A stretch of DNA of 64,000 nucleotides from Allorhizobium ampelinum S4 (lineage in GTDB: Bacteria > Pseudomonadota > Alphaproteobacteria > Rhizobiales > Rhizobiaceae), in contig NC_011989.1 of the NCBI RefSeq assembly GCF_000016285.1, forward strand, positions 1,615,001-1,679,000, in the 5' to 3' direction. This document shows positions 1-6,470 of the stretch, piece by piece. The notes under the pieces are model-generated. The model was not told the origin of the DNA. It did no database searches and saw only the letters and a program-made list of their open reading frames with translations. Within the stretch, counting starts at the first letter, position 1. Each line of letters begins with the position of its first letter. The position numbers were made by a program, and so were the translations under genes.

Positions 1-195
1 GACATCCGGTCGAGCAACTGTGTGAACATTATCAACCCTATCGCCATTCAGATAGACATCGAAACTGTCACGCTGACCGAAAAACGCTACCCACCCCTGA
101 AATTCCACAACCGGCCAGACCAAAGCATCTTGTGTCGTATCGATCCTCGCTTGGACAAACATATCTCCTATTCTATAACTCGACTCTATAGACAT
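1..195 (-). CDS. Partial protein with N-terminal beta-repeat like that of surface-glycan glycosyltransferases (runs off left edge)
   Basis: Reading the minus strand from an ATG at 195 gives 65 codons with no stop, and a G-rich ribosome-binding stretch (GGGGGAAG) lies about 10 bases upstream. An in-frame ATG at 162, preceded by AGGAGAT, is an alternative start. The peptide contains FQGWVAFFGQRDSFDVYLNG and ends in ARPDV. This layout (GWV, then a V-Y-hydrophobic-N-G strand, then RPDV) resembles the N-terminal repeat of the glycosyltransferase at 34513-36945, which has GWVL, LAIYCNSS and RRPDV. I infer another surface polysaccharide protein, perhaps a glycosyltransferase, but the catalytic part lies outside the window. 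Confidence 0.55.
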   Translation of the reverse strand, partial: MSIESSYRIGDMFVQARIDTTQDALVWPVVEFQGWVAFFGQRDSFDVYLNGDRVDNVHTVARPDV

Positions 196-575
196 CCCAG
201 AAACTCTTCCCCCTAATTCCGTGGTCAAAAATACTCAAGAAACTCCGAATCTTGAAATATCTATCATCTCAAATACCCTATATCTTGTGGGATGTGAAAA
301 TGAAAAGCGCTATGCCATTTTTTCATGAAACTGCAGTTATAAACAGTCAATTTCAGCCTGAAAACGACAGATTTTTGGTTTTTTAGCTTGTGTTGATATT
401 TTCGAAAACATCAGGCCTGCTCTGATTTGAAATGCATCAGACATCCGCTTAAAGGATATCATTGTGGGTCAACAATCACCCACGCCAGACGCACGGTTTT
501 CGAACGCCGCTCCTAGCCAGTAAAATCGAAATCGTAAATCAGTTTGGTGAGTTTCAGAACTGAGACCGCCATTAA
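196..575. other. Non-coding, AT-rich gap between the left-edge gene and the repressor
   Basis: No convincing reading frame is present on either strand. The stretch is clearly richer in A and T than the phage genes to its right. It must hold the promoter of the left-edge minus-strand gene and might hold the left attachment site of the prophage. I found no matching sequence near the right end of the phage genes (32905-32963) to confirm that. Confidence 0.5.
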
Positions 576-1190
576 TTACATTTCGATAACAGACCGAGAC
601 ACCCGCCCAAACACATTGGGTGTACTGTTGTCATTTGGATATATTGTCTCGTGTTCCGGATTTGTCGATACCGGCTCAAATCTCATTGGGCTTTGGCGAT
701 ACCTTTTGTAGGTTGCGCTGCCATCAACGTCCTGAATGATATAGCACGCATTATGGCTTAACTTGCGGTCTGCTCGGTTCACGAAGATCACAGAGCCGGG
801 CGGAGATATGCGATCCATTGAATCGCCCTGTACTTCCAAAGCCACCCAGTCACCATCCGGCAGGCCCGAGGTTTCGATTGTTGGGAACTCATCAAAGCTG
901 TGTACCGTGTCGGCAGTGTCAAAAGCTCCAGCGCTTACCCACGAAATTTTGGGCACCCTGAACTGATTCGCATTGCTGCTCCCTTCCAGCAGCCATGATG
1001 GCGTAGTCTGCAATACGGGTGCAAGTTTAATGAGAGTTGTTATGGATATTCCGTCGCGACCGCTTTTGCAGGCGCGTTGAATATTGCGGATAGCGTCCTT
1101 GCTTATGCCAGCCTTTACAGACGCCGCATTCGCGCTCAAACCAACCGTGTCGAGCCGTTCCTGAATTCTGTTGAGAATATCCATTAGCAT
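576..1190 (-). CDS. CI/LexA-type phage repressor (HTH plus S24 peptidase)
   Basis: A 204-residue repressor with an N-terminal helix-turn-helix (about residues 5-65) and a C-terminal S24 self-cleavage domain. The cleavage site would be Ala87-Gly88 (motif WVSAGAF). The catalytic serine is Ser124 in QGDSMDRI and the lysine is Lys162 in ATYKRY, so all three self-processing elements are intact. Family knowledge says such proteins keep the prophage silent and cleave themselves when RecA is activated by DNA damage. It is transcribed away from the rest of the phage. The nearest operator repeat ends two bases before the ATG at 1190, so the message may have almost no leader. A second in-frame ATG lies at 1184. 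Confidence 0.88.
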   Translation of the reverse strand: MLMDILNRIQERLDTVGLSANAASVKAGISKDAIRNIQRACKSGRDGISITTLIKLAPVLQTTPSWLLEGSSNANQFRVPKISWVSAGAFDTADTVHSFDEFPTIETSGLPDGDWVALEVQGDSMDRISPPGSVIFVNRADRKLSHNACYIIQDVDGSATYKRYRQSPMRFEPVSTNPEHETIYPNDNSTPNVFGRVSRSVIEM

Positions 1191-1192
1191 AT

Positions 1193-1266
1193 GCGGTAAT
1201 CTAACCGTAGCAAATGTCTCATGATAGCGGTAATAAAACCGTTGACATGAGCGGTAAAATAACCGC
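1193..1266. promoter_or_regulatory. Three operator repeats and the rightward early promoter
   Basis: Three 16-bp near-palindromes with the pattern GCGGTAA-N-AACCG(T/C) lie at 1193-1208, 1227-1242 and 1251-1266, spaced 34 and 24 bp apart. A perfect TTGACA (-35) lies at 1242-1247 between the second and third copies, and a weak -10 would fall around 1265-1271, so repressor bound to copies two and three would cover the rightward promoter. The layout parallels the lambda right operator. Confidence 0.75.
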
Positions 1267-1277
1267 TTATCGCTTCT

Positions 1278-1529
1278 ATGTTAGACATCGGGCACCTTTT
1301 GAGATTGAGCGATATCTACTCCTACGCCAGTAGCGTATCGGAGAAGACTGTCAGCTACCGTGTTTTTGGCGACAGTAAAAAATTGGCGGCGCTACGAGCG
1401 GGTTCCGACATCGGTGTAAACCGCTTCAATTCCGCGCTTGGCTGGTTTGCTAACAATTGGCCAGAGGGTGTTGAATGGCCTGATGGGGTTTATCGCCCTG
1501 AGCCGAAATCCTTGGAGGTCGCCCAATGA
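1278..1529 (+). CDS. Small protein in the Cro position
   Basis: This 83-residue protein faces the repressor across the operator region and is the first rightward gene, which is where Cro- or Cox-type antirepressors sit in temperate phages. The segment around residues 24-52 (SYRVFGDSKKLAALRAGSD and following) could form a helix-turn-helix in which the second helix reads DSKKLAALRAG, followed by a tryptophan- and proline-rich tail (WFANNWPEGVEWPDG). I do not recognise a named family. No clear ribosome-binding site precedes the ATG, so it may be translated from a nearly leaderless message starting close to 1275. The role is inferred from position only. Confidence 0.6.
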   Translation: MLDIGHLLRLSDIYSYASSVSEKTVSYRVFGDSKKLAALRAGSDIGVNRFNSALGWFANNWPEGVEWPDGVYRPEPKSLEVAQ

Positions 1530-1585
1530 TGGCGCAGCCCTTCTCTCCATACCCTTCGCGCTGGCTCTCCTCCCAGCCACGCGCA

Positions 1586-1624
1586 GCCCGCACCAGGTTG
1601 TTTAGCGTCCGATCTGGTGCGGGC
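1586..1624. repeat. Perfect 11-bp inverted repeat, possible terminator or attenuator
   Basis: GCCCGCACCAG at 1586-1596 is exactly complementary to CTGGTGCGGGC at 1614-1624, with a 17-base loop. There is no strong T-run after it. It sits in the 215-bp gap between the Cro-position gene and the next early gene, so it may be an early transcription terminator that is antiterminated or an mRNA control hairpin. Confidence 0.4.
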
Positions 1625-1744
1625 AAGTTTCGGTTTGCATGCGGTCCTCCCTGAGTATCTGACGGCCCATTCCTCACATTTTTGATCAATTCCCACCACG
1701 GGAAAAACGCCGGAGATTTCCCGGCGCGGGAAAGGTTTTGTTTT

Positions 1745-2242
1745 ATGCACACAAGCGCTTGGTTTCATCGCATCAAAGCGGCGCAACGCGATCTGATTAG
1801 GCTGGTTGGCGGTATCGAGCGGGCGTCGGAGATCTCGTCTGTCTCCCCCAGCCATATCGGCCGGATGAACAACCCGCGTGATACGGATTTGATGCCGATT
1901 TCGGTTGTCTATGCCCTGGAGAGCGAATGCGGCCTGCCTCTTGTCACCTCGGCTATGGCGGAATTGAGCGGTCGGCGGTTGACGGACCCGGAAGGCGACC
2001 GTGCTGTCGAGCAAAGCGCCATCCTTGCCTATGCTGATATGATGCAGCAGGCAGGTGATCTTTTCTCCGGTGCGGCCATTGCGTTTTCCGATCTCGTTGC
2101 GACCCCGGCGGAAGCCACCAAGATGGACCGGGATGCGGCTGCGCTCGAAGCGAAGATTGGTGTGTTTCGCAAGGCGCTTGCCGGTGTGAAAGCGAGGGGC
2201 GGGGAAAAATTCGGCCTTCGGGTTGTGGGAGATCAGCCATGA
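1745..2242 (+). CDS. Putative phage regulatory protein (CII-like)
   Basis: A 165-residue protein. The longer reading frame opens at 1682, but ATG 1745 has GGAAAGG about 10 bases upstream and is the better start. The N-terminal part (ERASEISSVSPSHIGRMNNP) looks like a helix-turn-helix, followed by LMPISVVYALESECGLPLV, a pattern that resembles phage CII/CP76-type regulators, where a lambda-like fold is followed by helices on development state and dosage. I hold that likeness loosely. It overlaps the next gene by four bases (ATGA), so the two are probably translationally coupled. Confidence 0.5.
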   Translation: MHTSAWFHRIKAAQRDLIRLVGGIERASEISSVSPSHIGRMNNPRDTDLMPISVVYALESECGLPLVTSAMAELSGRRLTDPEGDRAVEQSAILAYADMMQQAGDLFSGAAIAFSDLVATPAEATKMDRDAAALEAKIGVFRKALAGVKARGGEKFGLRVVGDQP

Positions 2243-2475
2243 TCGACGCAACCTTGACCCCGCTGTTCGCGCGGCCCTTGAGTGCGCGGGCTCGGGGCTT
2301 CCTGCGCAAGCTCAAAATCCATGGTGGTCGACTGATCGTGCCTGATGGCCCTGACCGGCTGTTGGCGAATGATTGCCGTGCCTGCGGTTATGTGCTGATC
2401 CGCGAGGATCAGAAGACGGTGCTGCTGACTGGTCTCGGGCAGGCTTATCTTGATCGTCTGATGAGGGCGAACTGA
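2239..2475 (+). CDS. Small early phage protein of unknown function
   Basis: A 78-residue basic protein that starts within the stop of the preceding gene (ATGA overlap). Two halves can be seen: an N-terminal basic stretch (LSARARGFLRKLKIHGGRL) and a C-terminal part ending TVLLTGLGQAYLDRL, which has the look of a winged-helix wing and recognition helix. A single Cys pair (DCRACGY) could be structural. No family recognised. Its position in the early operon suggests a regulatory or replication accessory role, which is only inference. Confidence 0.5.
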   Translation: MIDATLTPLFARPLSARARGFLRKLKIHGGRLIVPDGPDRLLANDCRACGYVLIREDQKTVLLTGLGQAYLDRLMRAN

Positions 2476-2560
2476 TGGCCGGTTATACGTCAGTCAAGTT
2501 TCCCAAGCCCGGTTCTGCCGGGCTTTCCCTTATTCTCGCAGTAAACAAGGTGGCGGCATC

Positions 2561-3121
2561 ATGCACGATGTGAACCGCCAACGTGAGGTCTCGACGGTGA
2601 ACCGGCTCAAGGGGTCGGCTGAGCGTCTGAATGATGATGTTTGGACGCTGGAAGCGGATCGGGGCGGGTTGCGCCTGGTGGTGCATCGGCTGATGGGCGA
2701 GCAAGTGCATATTGCCACCATTCACCCGGCCGCCTTGCATGACGAACGGGACCTGATCTGTGGGGCGCTCGATCATTTGCGCCTGTTTCTTCGTCTTGTG
2801 GATCGGGCAGCGGTTGCGGTGCGCGATCTGCGGGGTGAACTGGAGGCGCAGCACAATAGCCAGCCAGCGGCCCGATCGCACAAGCCGAACCACGCGGCGC
2901 AAGCCTCCATTCTGCTGTCCCACGCAGCCTTTCACCGGTTTCTGAGCGAGACCGGCGGTGGGCGCGTGGTTGACGACAAAGACACTGCCGACGCGGCCCT
3001 CAAGGACCGTCTCGGCATCACCAGCAAAAAACAGATCAATGAAGATGACCGTGTCAGAGCGGCCTGGCTCTCGCTGTTTGGCGAGTACGAGGCGTGGCTG
3101 CGCGGCGGGGGTGAAGGATGA
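2561..3121 (+). CDS. Early phage protein of unknown function
   Basis: A 186-residue, mostly helical, arginine-rich protein. Residues about 55-95 are rich in hydrophobic residues on a helical pattern (LICGALDHLRLFLRLVDRA), and the C-terminal third (LGITSKKQINEDDRVRAAW) looks like a helix-turn-helix. It overlaps the next gene by four bases (ATGA). An 85-bp spacer separates it from the preceding gene. I do not recognise it; its place just before the replication gene suggests an early regulator or replication partner. Confidence 0.5.
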   Translation: MHDVNRQREVSTVNRLKGSAERLNDDVWTLEADRGGLRLVVHRLMGEQVHIATIHPAALHDERDLICGALDHLRLFLRLVDRAAVAVRDLRGELEAQHNSQPAARSHKPNHAAQASILLSHAAFHRFLSETGGGRVVDDKDTADAALKDRLGITSKKQINEDDRVRAAWLSLFGEYEAWLRGGGEG

Positions 3122-3411
3122 CCGGGCTACTTCCAATCGTAGAGCAGCTTTGCGATTGCCAGACGGACGCGGAGCGAGCCGACTGGCTGCTGCGGGTACC
3201 GCAGGGTGTCATTTACCGCGACCATGCCTCGATCTGCATGGTGTTGCGGACGGCCGGGTTTTTGGCCGGTGTCGATTATATCGATGCCGAGTTTGCGGCG
3301 ATCAATTCCACGCGGAGCAGGCAGGGCTGCTGGCGCGATAGCGTGTTGCTGACCATTGGTGCGGCCAGAGCGGCGATGCTGGACGTGGCGCGCAAAGGCG
3401 GTGCGGCATGA
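3118..3411 (+). CDS. Small early phage protein of unknown function
   Basis: A 97-residue protein translationally coupled on both sides: its ATG overlaps the previous stop and its own stop overlaps the ATG of the replication gene at 3408. It has three Cys residues (CDCQTDAERADWL near the N-terminus and a later GCW) but no recognisable zinc motif. The pattern of conserved hydrophobics around VLRTAGFLAGVDYID suggests a small compact fold. It is probably needed together with the replication protein, but no function can be read from the sequence. Confidence 0.5.
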   Translation: MTGLLPIVEQLCDCQTDAERADWLLRVPQGVIYRDHASICMVLRTAGFLAGVDYIDAEFAAINSTRSRQGCWRDSVLLTIGAARAAMLDVARKGGAA

Positions 3412-4691
3412 TGGAGCCTGATCACGGCGCAACATCGCGGGCATGGTCCTGGCGTCATGCCGTTGCCAAATCCGGCCTGCCGCCGATCACGCGGCTGGTG
3501 CTGCATACGCTCGGCCTGAAGATGGATGCAACGGGTGGCTCCTGCTATCCGCCCGTCTCAGAACTGGTCGAGCTATCCGGCCTCGATAAGAAAACAATCC
3601 TGAAGCATCTGGATCTGGCAGAACAGGCGGGCTGGATCGAAGTCACCCAGCACGGCTTTCGCGGTCAAAAATGGAAGCGCAATGAGTATATCGCGCGCTG
3701 GCCGGGCCGCGATCTGGCCGGTCATGCTGCTGCGAGTTCTGTCGCAAATTCGCAAGCTGGTGGAGGAGATACACCACCTTTTGAGGGTGAGATTTTGCCG
3801 GAAGGTGGTGGAGCAGCTCCACCGCCTTGCGCGGAAAAGGTGGTGGAAATGGCGCCCGAAGGTGGTGGAAATGGTTCCACAAAGGTGGTGGAGCAGCTCC
3901 ACCAAGATAAGATTCTTCCAGCTAACTCTCCAAACAACTCTCCCACCGCAGGCGCGGGGCGGGGGGAATTTTCGAGAGAGGAATTGCGAAAGATCGATCT
4001 CGCCTTCAAGCGCTGGTATCCGACGTGGCCGAATTACGACAAGAGCAGCGACACGGCTGCGAGGAAGGCGTGGTTTGCCCTGACGGCAGATCAGCGGGCG
4101 GCCTGCATCGAGAAAACTCCGGCCTACATCCAGTGGATCGGCAAAGGCACGTTCACCTTCGCCGCTGTGTTCCTGCGAGACCGGGCTTGGGAAAAGATGC
4201 CTGAGGTTGCCCAGGCGGTCCAAACCCATGCCACTGCGAAGGTGTGCGGCAAGCTCTGGATGGGCAGGCGCTTGGAAGCGCTGCTTTGCGAGCCGACAGG
4301 CCAGTTCGTGTTCACGGCGTTCGATAATCGGCGGCTGGCTTCTGGCGCGATCAGCCGGGAAGCCCTGGTTTGGGAAAAGCGCCGGGAACACGGCTGGCCG
4401 CTGGTGAGCCGGATGCGCGACCTTGCCCGTCGCAATGAGCCGTTCGTCACCTCGGTGGACCTGCTGCCGCTGGTTGCCAGCTTCGAGCGGGTCGAAAGCA
4501 GCAGTGCGCTGTTTGCGGCCTGGAAGCGCCTGCACGAACGCCGTGGCTGGATGTTCGTCGAGGGCCTGCGCGACTGGAATTATTTCCCGCCCGTTGACCC
4601 GGATCAGCCCGATCTCGACGCGGCGGTCGAGGCGGCACTCGACCATTTCCAAACCAGCCTGAGCGAGGGACGCACCCATGATGCAGCATAA
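3408..4691 (+). CDS. Phage replication initiator with N-terminal helix-turn-helix
   Basis: A 427-residue protein whose first 80 residues form a winged helix-turn-helix (LPPITRLVLHTLGLKMDATG, then YPPVSELVELSGLDKKTILKHL), as in phage O-like or RepA-like replication initiators. A low-complexity Gly/Pro/Val linker (about residues 117-165) is encoded by the repeat array at 3759-3903. The C-terminal part after residue 195 (FKRWYPTWPNYDKSS) resembles the region in rhizobial phage replication proteins that probably contacts the host helicase loader; this is inference. Two adjacent ATGs (3408, 3411) are possible starts. The gene ends inside the next gene, which points to tight coupling. Confidence 0.7.
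   Translation: MMEPDHGATSRAWSWRHAVAKSGLPPITRLVLHTLGLKMDATGGSCYPPVSELVELSGLDKKTILKHLDLAEQAGWIEVTQHGFRGQKWKRNEYIARWPGRDLAGHAAASSVANSQAGGGDTPPFEGEILPEGGGAAPPPCAEKVVEMAPEGGGNGSTKVVEQLHQDKILPANSPNNSPTAGAGRGEFSREELRKIDLAFKRWYPTWPNYDKSSDTAARKAWFALTADQRAACIEKTPAYIQWIGKGTFTFAAVFLRDRAWEKMPEVAQAVQTHATAKVCGKLWMGRRLEALLCEPTGQFVFTAFDNRRLASGAISREALVWEKRREHGWPLVSRMRDLARRNEPFVTSVDLLPLVASFERVESSSALFAAWKRLHERRGWMFVEGLRDWNYFPPVDPDQPDLDAAVEAALDHFQTSLSEGRTHDAA
3759..3903. repeat. Iteron-like array inside the replication gene: probable phage origin
   Basis: Four direct copies of AAGGTGGTGGA lie at 3802-3812, 3837-3847, 3859-3869 and 3882-3892 (spacing 35, 22 and 23 bp), and a partial copy in reverse orientation lies at 3772-3780. 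Copies one and four extend into an almost perfect palindrome, GGTGGAGCAGCTCCACC, at 3807-3823 and 3887-3903. A relatively AT-rich stretch (about 3904-3945) follows. The layout copies that of lambda ori, which lies inside gene O. Confidence 0.68.
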
Positions 4692-5334
4692 CGGGAAACT
4701 TCTGGATGGCGTCTCGGACGAGGGTCTTTCACGCTTGGCTTACGTCAACGCCATGGAGGCCAAGCGGCAACGCCAAGTGGCGATGGCAAGGCGTGACCGT
4801 CCCGAGTTCGACCGTTTGGCGCGCTGGGTGGTAGCCAGCTGCAAGAGCGGTATGGAACAGGTGATCCGGGATTCGCTCGACCAGCAGGGAATCGAGTGCT
4901 GGTGCCCATGCGAACGTCACAAGTGGCCGCCTCGGCGGGGTAAGCAAGCTGTGGAAATCCAGCGGGCGCTGTTTCGGGGCTACCTGTTCGTGAAGGTCAT
5001 TCCCGACAATGAAGCCTTCGTCGGATTGATGCTTGCATCCAAGCTTCGCGGGCTGATGGGCAAGGATGGCAAACCGCACCTGATGCCCGAACCATTGATG
5101 CGCCAACTGATGCTCTCGGCCAAGAAAGCGGAAAGAAAACATATGGATGTGGGCGACGTGCCACCAATGCCGGATGTGCTGGGCAAGCAGGTGACGATCC
5201 GTTCCGGCCCGTTTGCCGACTTCGTGGTGACGGTGCGCAAGGTGCTGTCGAAGCGTGGCCAGGTGGTCGTTGATGTGCCGATGTTTGGCGGTATGAGCGA
5301 AATCACGATGGGGATTGACTTCATTTCTGACTGA
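4678..5334 (+). CDS. NusG/RfaH-like transcription antiterminator
   Basis: A 218-residue protein with an N-terminal NGN domain (about residues 40-120: LARWVVASCKSGMEQVIRD, then ALFRGYLFVKV) and a C-terminal KOW domain (about 168-215: GKQVTIRSGPFADFVVTVRK). The family binds RNA polymerase and lets it read through terminators. It overlaps the replication gene by 14 bases and is the last early gene before the packaging and structural genes, the place held by Q in lambda-type phages. I infer that it turns on the late operon, and that it would help polymerase pass the oppositely oriented rhamnose operon at 15-18.5 kb. Confidence 0.82.
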   Translation: MMQHNGKLLDGVSDEGLSRLAYVNAMEAKRQRQVAMARRDRPEFDRLARWVVASCKSGMEQVIRDSLDQQGIECWCPCERHKWPPRRGKQAVEIQRALFRGYLFVKVIPDNEAFVGLMLASKLRGLMGKDGKPHLMPEPLMRQLMLSAKKAERKHMDVGDVPPMPDVLGKQVTIRSGPFADFVVTVRKVLSKRGQVVVDVPMFGGMSEITMGIDFISD

Positions 5335-5540
5335 GATTATCGCTTGAAACGTGGAGAGGCGAGCAGCGCCTTTCCCATCGAGATGACCGGGGCGTCTGAT
5401 GCTCCCAAGGGATTGATGTTCTCCCCCGGCCTCGCTCTGATCCAAGCCAATAGGCGATGCGATTCAGGGCCAGTGCGTAAGCTATGACCAGATGAATGAT
5501 GACGAGGCGGCCAGATGGTCGCCTTTTTGCGTTCAAGGAT

Positions 5541-5870
5541 ATGGCGACAGATCAGAGATCAGATGAGGCCAAGGGCTGGCGCTCTTGGTATTACACCACG
5601 AGGTGGCGAGCCATCCGGTCGCTCCAGCTGAAGCGGGAACCCTATTGCCGTATGTGTCGGCAGCAAGGCAAGCTCAGGAAGGGCTTCATCTGCGATCACA
5701 TCGAGCGCCATAGCGGCAACGCCGAGAAGTTCTGGAACGGACCTTTCCAAACCCTGTGCAAGAAGCATCACGACGCGACCAAGCAACGGGAAGAGCATCG
5801 TGGCTTCTCGACTGCCATGGGAGCGAATGGCTGGCCTACCGATCCCAGACACCCGGCGAACCGGACCTGA
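5541..5870 (+). CDS. HNH endonuclease associated with packaging
   Basis: About 109 residues from ATG 5541, which has AAGG just upstream; an earlier ATG at 5496 would add 15 residues. The HNH core is clear: two CxxC-type Cys (YCRMC), then ICDHIERHSGNAEKFWNG, then LCKKHHDAT. HNH proteins beside the terminase are typical of cos-type HK97 phages, where they help cut the packaging site. The gap to the small terminase (5871-6002) is therefore the best place for cos. A 206-bp gap before it (5335-5540) holds no gene. Confidence 0.85.
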   Translation: MATDQRSDEAKGWRSWYYTTRWRAIRSLQLKREPYCRMCRQQGKLRKGFICDHIERHSGNAEKFWNGPFQTLCKKHHDATKQREEHRGFSTAMGANGWPTDPRHPANRT

Positions 5871-6002
5871 CCCCTCGGCTGATGGTCGAGGGCAGGGGGT
5901 GGGTCAGCCTTGAACCCGATCCTCCTCCCGCACCGGCGTTGGTCATTTCTGTGTAGTGAGTGGAAATTGGAGACAAAAAGCCACTCTTGATGAGGTTGCC
6001 CA

Positions 6003-6470
6003 ATGAAGGGACGCAAGCCCTCCTCCGAAAACGTCGTCCCGCTGAAGACCGAGGACGGCCAGGGCGCGAACTTCGAGGCGCGGGCGGCGGCCAAGGCGCG
6101 GGAGCTGCGGCCGGATGACCTGCCGTTCGATGTGCGCGCCATATGGGATCGGATCGCACCGCCGCTGTGTGATCCCCGCAAAAACCGGTTGAATGAAGTC
6201 AACGTTTACATGTTCGAACAGCTCTGCTGGACGATAGCCCGCCATGAGCGGTTGCGGCTCGATGTGCGGGAAGGCGGGGAAACCTATGAGAGCCAAACCC
6301 GCAACGGCACCCAGTTGAAGAGCCGCCCGGAAGTCAGCCAGTTGAATGAGACGTGGCGGCAGATCCGGGCGCTGGCGAGTGATTTTGGCATGACGCCGTC
6401 TGCCGAGCGTGGCTTGCAGGCGACCGGCCAGCTAGGATTTGAGTTCCCGACCGATGATGGATTCGATTGA
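6003..6470 (+). CDS. Terminase small subunit (P27 family)
   Basis: A 155-residue protein of the P27 small terminase type: KGRKPSSENVVPL at the start, the RPDDLPFDVRAIWDRIAPPL segment, and a C-terminal LNETWRQIRALASDFGMTPS stretch, which is the family signature before the end. It recognises the packaging site and loads DNA onto the large subunit. Its end overlaps the large terminase start by about 17 bases. The HNH gene upstream and the large subunit downstream complete a normal packaging module. Confidence 0.88.
   Translation: MKGRKPSSENVVPLKTEDGQGANFEARAAAKARELRPDDLPFDVRAIWDRIAPPLCDPRKNRLNEVNVYMFEQLCWTIARHERLRLDVREGGETYESQTRNGTQLKSRPEVSQLNETWRQIRALASDFGMTPSAERGLQATGQLGFEFPTDDGFD

Noticed and set aside
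22..216. Plus-strand frame of 64 codons at the left edge
   Set aside because: The minus strand carries a more protein-like frame with a good ribosome-binding site (1-195).
3759..3903. Simple low-complexity coding for a Gly-rich linker
   Set aside because: The exact 11-bp units, one reverse copy and the two palindromes go beyond what codon choice for a linker needs, so an origin is preferred.
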